From Chamaecrista fasciculata (Eukaryota; Streptophyta; Magnoliopsida; Fabales; Fabaceae): a DNA stretch of 64,000 nucleotides. Of the stretch, positions 1 to 11,274 are shown in pieces. The notes below the pieces were generated by a model, which was given only the letters and a program-made list of their open reading frames with translations, did no database searches and had not been told where the DNA came from. Numbering within the stretch: position 1 is the first letter of the stretch; each line of letters starts with the position of its first letter. The DNA lies in contig QANZ01001923.1 in assembly GCA_003254925.1 (NCBI GenBank), forward strand, positions 119,123-183,122, read 5' to 3'. The position numbers were made by a program, and so were the translations under genes.

Positions 1-1169
1 TTGAAATTTCAGCCCGAATCAACCCAACTGGCGAGTTTGCGAGTTGGGTTGGGTCAACCCACGGGCTCACTTTTTTTTTTTTTTTAAAGAAGGCATAGAT
101 ACATTATCAATCCAAAACTTCTTGACAACTTGACAATCTTTTGTTTTGGATATTTCAATTTGGCATCAAAGTCACGAACAAATTGTTTGGATGAAAGTAC
201 AAAGAAAGGGAAAAACCGTAGCATCAACATAGAAAATAAGGAAACAACCATAATCAATTTTTGAAGCAAAGTTGCAAAACATACCAGACAAATTGCAAAT
301 CACTTCTCAAACATTATTTACACTAAAATCTTAACATAAAAACCAAAACCCATGAAATAATTTTCAATATTACAACAAGGAAGATTTGAAATTTCTCTAA
401 AAACCCAGCAACGAAGAAGAATCGAACACCGCCGGTGAAAAACCGAGGATCGACGGCAGCCGAGTTTAGATGACCATGAACGACGAGCAAAGCCAACAAA
501 GAAAGTCGACTTGTCTTCAGCGGCAACGATGAATGACGATGATCGACTAGGCGAGAGATGGAGGAGGGTCGATTTTGCAGTGGTGGCCGACTGTGACTAG
601 ACGAGAGATGGAGGGTTCCAAGGACGAGAGAGTGAGTAGATAACGGCTGTGTGTGGAGTCAGATTGTAAAGGCTAGGTTAGGGTAAGTGACATTAATATT
701 ATATATACTAGTATGTCACCCGTCCGTTCGCACGATTCTTCTCTGAATTTTGTACATACCATCACACATATATTGATAACACTGGTATTAACATACATTG
801 CACATATTATATTAGTAGCAACAATGTATAATCATAACACTGATATTAACAGACATAAGTTAGGTTTGATACTTATGATTACATATCCAAAAAGTTAGTA
901 GGTTTGCTACCTATTATATTAGTTGATTAAAAAGATGCATATATGTAATTAATAAAATATATATATATATATATTATATATATATACGGGCTCGCGGGTT
1001 GGGTTGGACTTACAAACACTGAACCCGCAACCCAACCCGCGTAACCCAACCCGCGTACATGCGGGCTGAAAATTTTTGGATCAAACCAACCCACGAGCCC
1101 GAACCAACCCAGCCCGCGATTGGGGTTGGGTTGAATTTTGCGGGTTCGCGGGCTCTCATGCTCACCCCT
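1..1169. mobile_element. hAT-like element, left end outside the window
   Basis: Positions 1-70 and 987-1169 are rich in GGGTTGGG/CCCAACCC phrases in opposite orientation, like the complete element at 21431-21998. The right end reads CACCCCTA at about 1162-1169 and is followed by GTCAAAAC, which could be one copy of an 8-bp TSD. The other copy would lie before the window. The interior (about 85-960) is AT-rich with a GC-richer patch near 410-640 and no recognisable gene. The small open frames here have no supporting features. Confidence 0.6.
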
Positions 1170-1280
1170 AGTCAAAACAAGTCTTAATTTTTATGAGTTT
1201 GAAGTTTAATTTTTTATGAGTTTGAAGTTAATAGAAACAATTGTACTTCATTTTAGACTTAAGTTTAATTTTTTGACTAA

Positions 1281-1807
1281 TTAGAATAAAGTGACATTTG
1301 ATACATGATGTTTACTTTGGTCCATTATGTTTTAAAATGTTCAAATTGGTCCTTAATGTTTGCATAATGTTTCATTTTGGTCCTAACAATTGAATATGGC
1401 TTGTTTCAAGTTCAAACGTGATGAGTTTAGAGCTACGTATTGTTCTCGAAGAATACTTTCTCTATTCAGTTGGAGCCGTCAACAAACGAGGTCAAATCGG
1501 TCCTAAAAGTAGACTTCTCGTTTCATGGTCAAACAAACAAAGTTGATCATATCTCTCTCGTTTCAAATTCGAATGCGGCAAATTCAGAGTTACGAGTTCC
1601 TCTTAACAAGTTCTTTGAACTTGAAATGAGAGGCGAGAGAAATATGATCAAATTCAATAGTTTGGGACCAAAATGAAACAGTTTACCAACATTTAGGACC
1701 AAAATGAATCATTTTGCTAACATTTAGGACCAATTCGAACATTTTGAAACATAATGGACCAAAATGAACATTAAGGCATACATTTGGTACCAAAATGACC
1801 CTTTGAC
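1281..1807. mobile_element. Short Mutator-like MITE, family 1
   Basis: The ends are inverted versions of GGTCAAAGGGTCATTTTGGT, and the TTTGGTCC phrase repeats through both arms. The centre (about 1400-1650) is shared with copies at 11712-12212, 24265-24725 and 38591-39046. The left end has small deletions, so the boundary is approximate and no clean TSD was found. The 78-residue open frame inside is broken in the other copies and is not called a gene. Confidence 0.65.
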
Positions 1808-1842
1808 CTTCATATTATCATATTAATTGGTGAATAAAGAAT

Positions 1843-3121
1843 GAGAAAACCTACATTTTGGTCCCTCAATTGTTACTGAGTTAACGATTTGGTCCCTGAA
1901 TTGTGGGAAACTACAACTCAGTCCCTCAATTTTATACTTCTGTCTACGTTTTGGTCTCTCAGTTGTTAACAGTCAGTTAGTCTGATGATGTGGCCGTTAA
2001 GTGATGACGTATATAGTGAGTTGGCTTCCAAATCATCTGTCCTAGTCATATTTCATAAGCTAAAATTTTATTTTAGTCCCTCAAGTTTACTCAAAGTTCT
2101 ATTTTAATCCCTCAAATTTTCACTAATGATTCATCATTACAGTCAAATCTTCTCTATTAATTAACACATTTCTTCTTGTTCTTCACATCATAATTTTTCT
2201 TTGTTGAGTCTCTCATTCCATTTATATTCTCCTCTCTCTCACTCTCTCTCAAAACTCCAATTATACATCTCCTTTCTCTCCCAAATTTCAAACTTGGATT
2301 CCAAAACTCCCCTCGGTCTCTCATTCCACATCCTCCCTGCCTTTCCTTACTCATCCTCCATTCTCATTCTCTCTCTTCTTCTTCCTCTTTCTCTTACTTT
2401 CCGTCCTCCACCACTTATCCTGCCCAGAAAACATCTTCCACTTCGTCTCCTCCTTCGCGCCGCCATTGCCAAATCCTTCCCATATCTCCGATTCCAGCTC
2501 ATAAATTACAAGCAACTCTCTTGTCGTAGAATGTATATCATAAATTTTCTTTGTTGATCAATAGTCTAGACTTCTAGCGAAACCCCAGTTCGTCGAGTTG
2601 ATGATGTCGTCGGGACTCGTGTGCAACGAGTTGATGAGTTGGGTGGCGTTTCACAGTGTGTATGATTTCAGGTACCGCCGAATTGCTGGGATTGGGAATG
2701 TGGAGGGAGTTTTTTTGGACCCAAATGTCATAAAGATTCTTTCCAAAACCATGGCTCAGCAAAGAGTGATGTGAAGAACAAGAAGAAATCAAGAAAGGCG
2801 TCAATTAGTAGAGAAAAAGATTTGATTGTAACCATGAATCAATCATCCCTGAAAATTTGAGGGATTAAAATAGAACTTTGAGTAAACTTGAGTGACTAAA
2901 ATAGAATTTTGGCTTATAAAATATGACTAGGATAGATGATTTGGAAGCCAACATCACTTAAGGGCCACATCATCAGACTAACTGACTGTGACTGTTAACA
3001 ACTGAGGGACCAAAACGTAGACGGAAGTGTAAAATTGAGGGACTGAGTTGTAGTTTCCCACAATTCAGGGACCAAATTGTTGACTTAGTAACAATTGAGG
3101 GACCAAAAAGTAGGTTTTCTC
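1843..3121. mobile_element. Pack-MULE type Mutator-like element with 10-bp TSD
   Basis: The element starts GAGAAAACCTAC and ends GTAGGTTTTCTC. The terminal inverted repeats are about 300 bp on each side (1843 to about 2155 and about 2820-3121). It is flanked by a perfect 10-bp direct repeat AATAAAGAAT at 1833-1842 and 3122-3131, a length typical of Mutator-like elements. No transposase is visible. The interior (2155-2820) holds a CT-rich stretch and a CAF1-like coding fragment at 2586-2675, so it fits the Pack-MULE pattern of gene capture. Its right end is only 86 bp before the LpxK start codon, so it may form part of that gene's promoter or 5' untranslated region. Confidence 0.9.
2586..2675 (+). 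pseudogene. Captured fragment of a CAF1-type deadenylase gene
   Basis: In one plus-strand frame this stretch encodes about 30 residues containing [10 protein letters not shown], then [10 protein letters not shown]. This closely resembles plant CAF1 (CCR4-NOT complex deadenylase, DEDD nuclease), where the conserved segment reads approximately LMSSGxVxNxxVxWVTFHSxYDFGYL. The Asp of the YDFGY motif is kept, but the following Gly is Arg. The frame continues about 30 residues with no recognised similarity and stops. There is no start codon context or full domain, and the fragment lies inside the element at 1843-3121. It is a non-functional captured piece. The match is from memory of the family, not from a search. 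Confidence 0.7.
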
Positions 3122-3207
3122 AATAAAGAATTAAATAGTTGAATCAGTTGAAAATTAAGGGGCTAATAGTAGTAGGTTCCAACAATCACTGAAGCCCTTT
3201 TCATTTC

Positions 3208-6200
3208 ATGGAGAAATTGAGAAGGCTTGCGACTGAGATAGCCTACGTTCACAGTCTCGCTAAGCTTCCTCCACTTCAACGCTCTCTTGTTCCGTTCCTT
3301 TTCGCTGCCTCTTCTCTCTACAAACTCGCTCTTTCTGTTCGTCGATTTCTCTATCAAGTTGGTTTCTTTGAAAAGCACCGGTAATTCCTATTTCTCACTA
3401 TTTTTTTGTTTTTGTTTTCCAAAATTTTGTTTGATCGCTAAGAAAAGGAAAATTAATGTCGAGTGTTATGCCTATTTGTCTGGAAGATTATCTGTACCTG
3501 TTATAAGCATTGGGAATTTGACTTGGGGAGGCAATGGGAAGACACCGATGGTTGAGTTCATCGCACGCTGGTTAGCTGATTCTGGGATTTCACCTCTGAT
3601 CCTTTCAAGGGTATTTTCTTTTTCTAAATTTGTAGATGTTACAGGTCAATGCTGCTTGAAAGTTGATTGGAGTAGTTCAAATTTCGCTTGAGAGAACTTT
3701 CAGATTTAAAAATAGCCACATTTTTTAAAAAGAATATTCTTCCTCTTTTTTACCCCTGTAATCATTTTGATTTTTCTGAGATGCATATGGGTTTGAACCT
3801 ACCATGTGACTGTTTTGTTGTTTTAACTGAATATAAACTTGTTTATCTAATATCTATTACTGCTATAAGTATGCACGTTGTTTGCTTTTTTTCTTCCCTC
3901 TCAAATGTGTTAATCTGGTTTGACCAATTCGGCCTGGTTTCTTGAGATTTCTGCATTAACTTGGGGACATTATCTTATGTAACATGTGTTTGGCTGACAT
4001 GGTTTAGGTTCAGCGTAATGGATTGTTTAAATAATTCTACTCATTCAAAAAGAACAAAAAGAAGTTTCTAATAAATCTCAGTGTAATTTGATGATGTACT
4101 TTTGAATTAAGTGCTAAGTTGGTAAAATAATGTATTTGGCTAATTTAAATGGAACTGTATCCTATGTCATCCCAATTGACCTGGTGCACTTGTTACATAA
4201 GATAATTTCTCTGAACCTGTTTGGATCCCAGTGCTTTGAATTGGTTGTCAGACTCCCATTAGAACTTCGTAACCATGATAGACACCTCATTTGAATTTTT
4301 ACTGAATGGGCAGAGACAGAGTTTTAAATGGTTTCACGCTGTGGGTGCTCCTCCTTAACTAGAAAATTGCAGTGATGAATCACTTTTATGGGGCCTTCGG
4401 TTATGAATTCGGACTCCTGCCACCTATGACCTTCCCTCTGTCACCACCACTTGTTTTCCCCTCTAAAACCTTGTTATATCTGCATATAGAGTAGGAGGGG
4501 TTAGGGAGATTAGAATAACTAGACCACTGAATTTTCCTCGTCCCCTACAACAGTTTACTAGAATTTTTCAATTAAAATTACCATCTCAACATCAAAACCT
4601 CCAAATTTATTGGCTCATGCATCCTGCAAATGTCAATAAAATATTCCAACTTTGCACTAGTAGAAGCATCTCATATCTTCCAAATTCGTCTGATGAAATA
4701 ATCAAGTACATTAAACAAGGATCATTGAGAAAGTCCCTGATTGTGTATAAACAAATTCGCTACAATGGAGATTATTGTTTGGGCATAATCCCCTTGTTAC
4801 TCAAAGCTTGTGCTTCTCTTTCATTCCTTGACTATGGGAAGGCATTGCATGCAGAGTCCATTAAGGCTGGTTCAGACGGTGATGTAATGATTGGAACTGC
4901 ACTAATTGGTATTTATGCTAAGTGTAATGCTGTTCTTGATTCCCATAAGTTGTTTGAAACTATGCCTAAGAAAAATGTTGTTACCTGGAATGCCATGATT
5001 GGTGGGTATTTAAAATTTGGGGATACGAATTCTGCTTCAGTTCTATTTGAGAAGATGCCAGAAAGAACGACAGTAACTTGGAGTCAGATGATTGATGGGT
5101 TTGCGAGGAATGGGGACATGACCACAGCTAAGCAATTGTTTGACCGTGTTCCCCTTGATATGAAAAATACTATAACATGGACTGTGATGGTTGATGGGTA
5201 TGCTAAAATAGGGAAGATGGAAACTGCTAGGGAGATCTTTGAGCAGATGCCTCATCGGAACTTCTTTGTTTGGTCATGTATGATTTCTGGGTACTCAAAG
5301 ATAGGCAGTGTCGAAGAGGCCAAGGCCATTTTTGGAAGGGTTCCAGACCGGAATTTGGAGATTTGGAATTCCATGCTTTCTGGTTATGTCCATAACGGAT
5401 ATTTTGAGGAAGCACTGCAAGCATTTCTTGATATGCAAGCTGAAGGGTTTGAGCCAGATGAGATTACTGTTGTTAGTATCTTGTCTGCTTGTGCTCAACT
5501 GGGGCAGCTCAATGCTGGTAAAAAGATCCACCATCTGATAAGACATAAAAAGATAAAGATGAATAGGTTTATTCTGAGTGGATTAATTGACATGTATGGA
5601 AAATGTGGGGACTTAATCAATGCAATATCGGTCTTTGAAGAGTTTACTGAAAGGAACATCTTCTGCTGGAATGCTATGATGTCTGGTTTTTCCATCAATG
5701 GAAAGTGCTATGAAGTTCTTTCGTTTTTTGGCAGAATGCAGAAGTCAAATATAAGGCCCGATAGTATCACCTTTGTTGCTGTGCTCTCAGCTTTTGCACA
5801 TGGGGGTTTGGTCAATGAAGCTTTGGAAGTGATATCCGAAATGGAGAGATCTGGATTGGAAATAAGCATCAAGCATTATGGATGCATGGTTGATCTCTTG
5901 GGGCGAGCAGGGAGATTAAACGAGGCCTATGAATTGATAAAAAGAATGCCAATGAAACCCAATGACACAGTTTTGGGTTCAATGCTTGGTGCATGCCGGA
6001 TTCATTCAGATTTGAAACTAGCAGAACAAGTAATGAAAGAGATTAGTCCACAAAGTTTGGACTCGCTTTCTGGCGATGATTCTTACAATGTGCTTATGTC
6101 AAATATCTACGCAGCTTCTGAAAAATGGGAGAAAGCAGAAAGGATGAGGGTAGTCATGGTAAATGGAGGGTCTCAAAAGACACCTGGTTGTAGTTCAGTC

Positions 6201-9200
6201 ATGTTCAGTGGCTTGGAGGATCAATGTTGTGTTGTTACCACATAATCACTGCTGTAGTTCAGTCTTAAAAGTTTTGATTATTGCTCCCAAATTTTTCAGA
6301 GAATGAACTTGATGTCTGGGATTATCAGAATTTTGTTTTTCATTCTGTTTTGTATTGTTTTCTTTTTCTGGTCGTTGATTAGTTCAGACTTCAGAGAATA
6401 TAAAACTATGAAAAAAATTCTTAGTTAAGAGGCTTGGTGTAGAGGCTTAGGCTCTTTTTGTTTGAACCATAGTCTTATATTACTGCACGTGGTGAGTTAT
6501 ATAGTAGAATAACAACCTAGCGCACATTCTTATGAACTCTTAGTGTACATTTGTCATTGAGCTTTATAATTTCAATACGGAAGAAATTTCCTTGCTCTTT
6601 GAAGTAGGTTTTCTCAATGGCCCTGCAGCTACATTACTACCAAAATAGTGTTCTTTATCTCAATTATAAATATATCCCAAATTTTTCAAGTAATAGGTAC
6701 TAGAAAACTTCTATCAGAAGGCACTGCATATCACGTTTGGCTCAACAGGGACCAGAATGGATTATTCACTTGCATAGGCAGCATGTATGAAAATTGAAAT
6801 ATGCATACTCAATAATCCACAGTCACCAGTTACCTGGTGCTCATGCTGTCTGATGCAATGGATGGATGGAGTATGTACTGAGACCCATAAATAATGCCTT
6901 TGTATTAACAGTCTCAGACTGATGGAGACTACTGTTAACTTGTTATAAACATTACTTCTGCTATGAGTTGAACAGGTAGAGAACTGGCCATACTCCATGT
7001 ACCCTGAAATGATGACAAATATACTTGAGTTGCTGTACGGGAGTGGATCCTTTAAAGTGTAAATATTTTTGAAGTGTATGAAGTGTAGAGAGAGATGGAG
7101 AGAGAAAATTATATTAATAAAATAACTAAATTAGTAGGGTCCACATATTCTCTCTCTACACTTCACACACTTCACAAATTTTTACACTTTAGAGGACCCA
7201 CTTCCGTTACTATACCCTAAGGTTGATTTTAATATCAATACTTGATGAGAAATGGAAAACTGCAGAGTCAATGTATGTTCAGTTCAACATTGATCAGCAT
7301 GTTGCCTCACATAATCAATGTATAATGTATTAGTTATTCTGGCAGGGTTATGGAGGGGGGGATGAAGTCAACATGCTTCGAAGGCATTTACTTGGGACAC
7401 CAACTAAATTTGGTATTGGTGCAAATAGAGTGGCTGTTGCAAGTCATCTTTTAAAAGAATATGGTTATATTGACATCCGTAAAAGTACATCCCATGAAAA
7501 ACTTTGCATTAATCCGAAGTTGCAAGTTTATCCTGATTCTGAAAAAATTGGTGTTGTAGTTCTTGATGATGCAATGCAGGTATTACAATTCTTTTTCCTC
7601 CACCCTCCTTTTCCTTGATCTATTGTTTTATATTTTCGTCTATATTATTGTGCTGTGATTAAGAACATCTAATGTCCCAACTAAGACATGCTCCATTATT
7701 ATATATATTCTCATTTTTGTTGGCTACACTTTTGAAATAATTTTTTTCTTGTAAAATTGTACAATTTGTACACAGCACAGCATTGGAGCTTGTGGCGAGA
7801 TTTGGAGATTGTTATGATTAATGCAATAACTCTTTGGGGTAACCATCAACTACTGCCACTTGGACCATTAAGAGAACCCTTGACTGCTATTCGACGAGCG
7901 GATGTGGTTGTTGTACATCATGCAGACTTGGTATGCTAAAATTGATTCCTCATGTGCATATAAATTCTTTTAATTTGATTTTAGTTTGGCCAAAAAAAAA
8001 AAGTTGTGCTCATCTAAGTTGTATATAGGTCAGCTCATTAAAAAAAAAAATCATTAGCAGATTTAGAATTATTACACTATGAAGATAATGTTGAGAGATT
8101 CACAGGTTTCTGAAGATACACTCAAGTATATCAAGTCGATCATTCAAGGAGTCAAAGTGTCTGTTCCCATGTTCCTTACAAGAATGGATCCATCACACGT
8201 ATTTGATGTGGAAAATATCAATTCCAAAATTCCTTTAAGAGTTCTGCATGAAGCTCTTGTATTATGTGTCTCTGCCATTGGTTCGGCTGATTCTTTCGTC
8301 AAGCAGATTCAAAAGGTATTTTTCTCTTTGTGTAAAAGTTGCTCCTCTGAGATGCTGAGAAGGTTTGAGCAGCAAGTCACACCAAGCGCACACATAAACT
8401 TATGCATTGCATAGTGCGTGAGGTAATTAGATTTGGACATGGGAATGCTGCAAAATCCTAACATACAAAGTAGAAATTAAAGAGACATGGATTCATATAA
8501 GCATATGCAAATAGTTTAAGTAGATAATATTTTATTGGCCATCTTAGGATGTTCTAACCTGTTCTGTTGAGTTCTCATAGTTCAGATTTCCAGACTCATG
8601 TTTGATCCAAAGGATTGCAAGAAATATGATGGAACAAACAAATGGATTGCATTTTTCTTTTCCAATTGAATGTTCAAATGGTGATTGTCTATGACAATAT
8701 TTGTGATAGTTGATCAAGTTCGTACTAATTTAGGATGTGTAGAAACTTGCTGATGCTTTTACTGGTATCCAGACATGACAAAACAACAACCTGAATTCTC
8801 TTCCGTGCAACGAGGCGACCTTGTTAGTGTTCATAATATTGTATACCATTTATGTGGATGTTTTACTTGCGTTCTCTATAGTCTATACTTTTGTATGTTT
8901 TATTATCTCTAAATTGCAGATAACTTGGTGCAGATGGGGCCCCTTTATGTTGACCGCGTTGACTTTAGTGATCATCACATGTTTAGTGCCGAGGTATAAT
9001 TTTTCTATTTTGATGTTTGAGGAAAATTGTTTTTGACACATGTCTGCAAATTTGAGCTACAATAATACAAAAACTTGAAGCACAATTTAAGCATTGAAGG
9101 TTGACTACTATGTTACTTCTAGTTATCATTGAAGGAGAAAATATAGAGGCAATTTTGTGTTTTTTGTTGAGTTCTTCAATAAAATTATCTAACGGGATTA

Positions 9201-10271
9201 ATTTTTCTTCCCAGAAATCCTTATTGACTGAAGAGATTGTTCACTTGTTCCACTTTTATTGAAGAACTTGACAACTATTCAACGGACTTTATCTAAGTTT
9301 CGTCCATTCTTAAATCATGTTATGAATTCTGATTGCTCTGGGAATAAATAATTAATGAATAGTTAAATCTCTTATGTTGAATTAATCCAGGATATTGAGA
9401 TGATTAGAGCCAGACTTGGAGAACTAGAGGGTGAATTCGGGTCCAAGCCAATTGTTTTAGTGACTGAAAAGGTGACTTGAAATATCTCATCGCCTTGAAA
9501 TATGTATGTGTTTGTGTTTATAAGGGAAACATATAAAGAGACTACGTGAGAGTTGTTTATTGTAAGAGGTGAGGAGTCAATAATTATCCCTACTTATAGA
9601 TATTTGAAAACCACTTTTTATTTTTTGCCCTTGTAGTTTTTGGAGTAAATTAATGATTTGGTCTCTGAAAGATAGTAGATTTCTCAATTTAATCCCTTAA
9701 AGATAAAATTGTAAGATTTAGTCATTGAAAGATGTAATTACAATCAATTTAGTCATTTTGTTAAATATACTAACTAATTACAATCAATTTGTCATTTTGT
9801 TAAATATACTAACTAAAATCTAATGACAGATCTATGTGGTCCTAAATTTTGTTGACATTATACTTAGTCATTTGAATTAACAACTTAACAAAAGGACTCA
9901 ATTGATTGTAATCATATCTTTAAGGTGATAAATCTTATAATTTCATCTTTTAGGGATTAAATTGAGAAATTTATCATCTCTCAAGGTCTAAATCATTGAT
10001 TTACTCAAATTTTTGTCTTGATCTTGAACTTCAATTTTGATGCAAGGGTGACATTGGCTCCTCATATGCATGTATGTGATCTGATATCCTAAATTTTTGT
10101 TCTTGCCAGGATTATGATAGGGACCCAGAGATCCTTAAGCAATTATCTCCATTTAAGGTGCTTGTTCTTTGTTCTAAATTGAAGGTGATGCCCTATAATG
10201 GAAGCACAGAGGATAGATTTAAGGAGTTTCTGAAGAAAAAGCTGAAAATAGAATTGCCTCATGGAAAGTAA
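3208..10271 (+). CDS. LPXK: Tetraacyldisaccharide 4'-kinase (LpxK), mitochondrial lipid A pathway
   Basis: LpxK phosphorylates the 4' position of the lipid A disaccharide precursor using ATP; in plants the pathway is thought to be mitochondrial. Exons: 3208-3380, 3487-3610, 7346-7579, 7781-7930, 8106-8315, 8934-8993, 9391-9471, 10110-10271. They sum to 1194 nt, closed in frame (397 residues), near the usual plant length. Seen: a hydrophobic N-terminal segment (about residues 27-43), the P-loop [12 protein letters not shown] (67-78), GYGGGDEV (from 100), GPLREP, and a DFSDHH motif (307-312). The family DDGxQH motif reads DDAMQH (173-178), with Ala for Gly. The start is the first ATG and is followed by the conserved N-terminus MEKLRR. 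A nested PPR gene fills intron 2, and MITEs sit in introns 2 and 7. An alternative 3' end is possible through a donor at 10268/10269 joined to 10961. Confidence 0.92.
4617..6245 (+). CDS. Pentatricopeptide repeat protein, PLS/E subgroup, nested in LpxK intron 2
   Basis: Intronless frame of 542 residues. PPR proteins bind organellar RNA and act in editing, splicing or stability; the target of this one is not known. From about residue 55 onward there are tandem PPR motifs of about 31-36 residues, with recurring phrases such as [33 protein letters not shown] and [12 protein letters not shown]. The C-terminus carries an E-type region ([20 protein letters not shown], then PGCSS). There is no DYW domain. 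The first residues are compatible with an organelle presequence but this is not certain. The gene lies wholly inside intron 2 of LpxK (3611-7345) on the same strand, so it needs its own promoter or alternative processing of the LpxK transcript. The open frame looks intact. Confidence 0.93.
   Translation: MHPANVNKIFQLCTSRSISYLPNSSDEIIKYIKQGSLRKSLIVYKQIRYNGDYCLGIIPLLLKACASLSFLDYGKALHAESIKAGSDGDVMIGTALIGIYAKCNAVLDSHKLFETMPKKNVVTWNAMIGGYLKFGDTNSASVLFEKMPERTTVTWSQMIDGFARNGDMTTAKQLFDRVPLDMKNTITWTVMVDGYAKIGKMETAREIFEQMPHRNFFVWSCMISGYSKIGSVEEAKAIFGRVPDRNLEIWNSMLSGYVHNGYFEEALQAFLDMQAEGFEPDEITVVSILSACAQLGQLNAGKKIHHLIRHKKIKMNRFILSGLIDMYGKCGDLINAISVFEEFTERNIFCWNAMMSGFSINGKCYEVLSFFGRMQKSNIRPDSITFVAVLSAFAHGGLVNEALEVISEMERSGLEISIKHYGCMVDLLGRAGRLNEAYELIKRMPMKPNDTVLGSMLGACRIHSDLKLAEQVMKEISPQSLDSLSGDDSYNVLMSNIYAASEKWEKAERMRVVMVNGGSQKTPGCSSVMFSGLEDQCCVVTT
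7039..7205. mobile_element. 167-bp MITE in LpxK intron 2
   Basis: Ends are GGGAGTGGATCC and the inverted GGACCCACTTCC. The inverted repeats are about 60 bp and include GTGTAGAGAGAGA. Flanking 10-bp repeats GTTGCTGTAC (7029-7038) and GTTACTATAC (7206-7215) match at 8 of 10 bases, fitting a diverged Mutator-like TSD. The element ends about 140 bp before LpxK exon 3. A related element is at 21110-21283. Confidence 0.75.
9643..10006. mobile_element. MITE with GAGTAAA ends in LpxK intron 7
   Basis: Starts GAGTAAATTAATGATTTGG and ends with its inverted version (ATCATTGATTTACTC). The whole stretch is close to a palindrome. Flanks TAGTTTTTG and AAATTTTTG agree at 7 of 9 bases, a possible worn TSD. 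It is related to copies at 22712-22977, 31841-32108 and 59674-59917. Confidence 0.65.
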
Positions 10272-10960
10272 TATCAGCTTGTTTGTATGCTTTTCCTTAA
10301 AAGCATGTGGTCACAAAATATTCATATTCATAAGGCCCCTCAATGTTGCAGTTATGCTGGCTAACCTTTTTTTTTAAATTTAATTTAATTTTTGAACTTG
10401 TCAAGACAAGTTAGGTTAAATCTATATTCTATCCTATATCCTAAAAAGTTTATTCACTTAATTTTATGTAGTATACATCCTCTCATGTCTGTCTTATGTC
10501 CAAGATAAATTAATGAACCGTTTGAATAGTAGTTTAGAAAACTTCTTAATTTCCTAAAATTTACCAGTTTAAGTACTATTGTCAGGCAGACCATCCTGAC
10601 TTTTATGATTTATCATTGCTTTCAGAATTTTTAAAAAAAAAAGTTTCCTAATGAACTAGAACTTATTGATGTTAAGATTCTGTATATTTTTATGTGTGAA
10701 AATTGTGTAGATAGTTTGGGTATGTCTCAAGTTTAAATTGAGCTGTGTATAATAAAAAGACTTTATTGGTAGAGGTAAAATTTATTTCAGTGATTTTTAT
10801 ATTTCAATAAGAATAGTTTTTGGCTATTACTTAATTACTTTGGGGATATCACTTGGTTCTTAAAAAAAAAAAAAGAATATTTTTCTTACTTTATAGAATA
10901 TATATATATATGTTTTGCAAAATTCAAACTCAATTAATGATTTAATTCTTATTTTGTCAG

Positions 10961-10994
10961 GCCTGAAAATCATACTCAGTTCTCCAACTCTCAG
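10961..10994 (+). other. LPXK: Possible alternative 3' exon of LpxK
   Basis: If exon 8 is spliced at the GT at 10269 instead of ending at the TAA there, it joins in frame to 10961-10994, which is bordered by TTTTGTCAG and by GGTAAAA. The joined frame would add KPENHTQFSNSQ before another intron or a read-through tail. This is an inference from splice signals only. The form ending at 10271 already has the expected length. Confidence 0.3.
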
Positions 10995-11231
10995 GTAAAA
11001 ACTATCTACTTTCTAACAAAAGAAAAAAAAAACTATCTACTTCAAGTATAATGAAAAGAGTTCTGTGTTGTGGGGGTGTTGGGTGTAAAAAAAGTTAACA
11101 CTGACAATTTAAGGGTCATAACTCATATAACAGTGGAGTACTTGAGTCTTCTCCTTCTTCTGTACCAATGCTTTAATAATAGCAGAAATCTTAACAGTCA
11201 GATTCATTTATCATCTCTGATAAAGAAACCA

Positions 11232-11274
11232 TGTATATATATATATATATGAATATGTATATGTATATATATAT
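11232..11274. repeat. AT microsatellite
   Basis: Run of TA dinucleotides with a few GTATATG interruptions. No coding context. Confidence 0.8.

Noticed and set aside
927..1175. 82-residue minus-strand open frame with GWFGLVGWF-like phrases
   Set aside because: It is a translation of the GGGTTGGG repeats of the hAT-like element.
5043..5698. Several open frames antisense to or overlapping the PPR gene
   Set aside because: They are shadows of the strongly supported PPR frame.
3208..10271. LpxK as bacterial contamination or recent transfer from bacteria
   Set aside because: Seven introns with plant splice sites and AT-rich flanks show an established plant nuclear gene; the family is known in plants.
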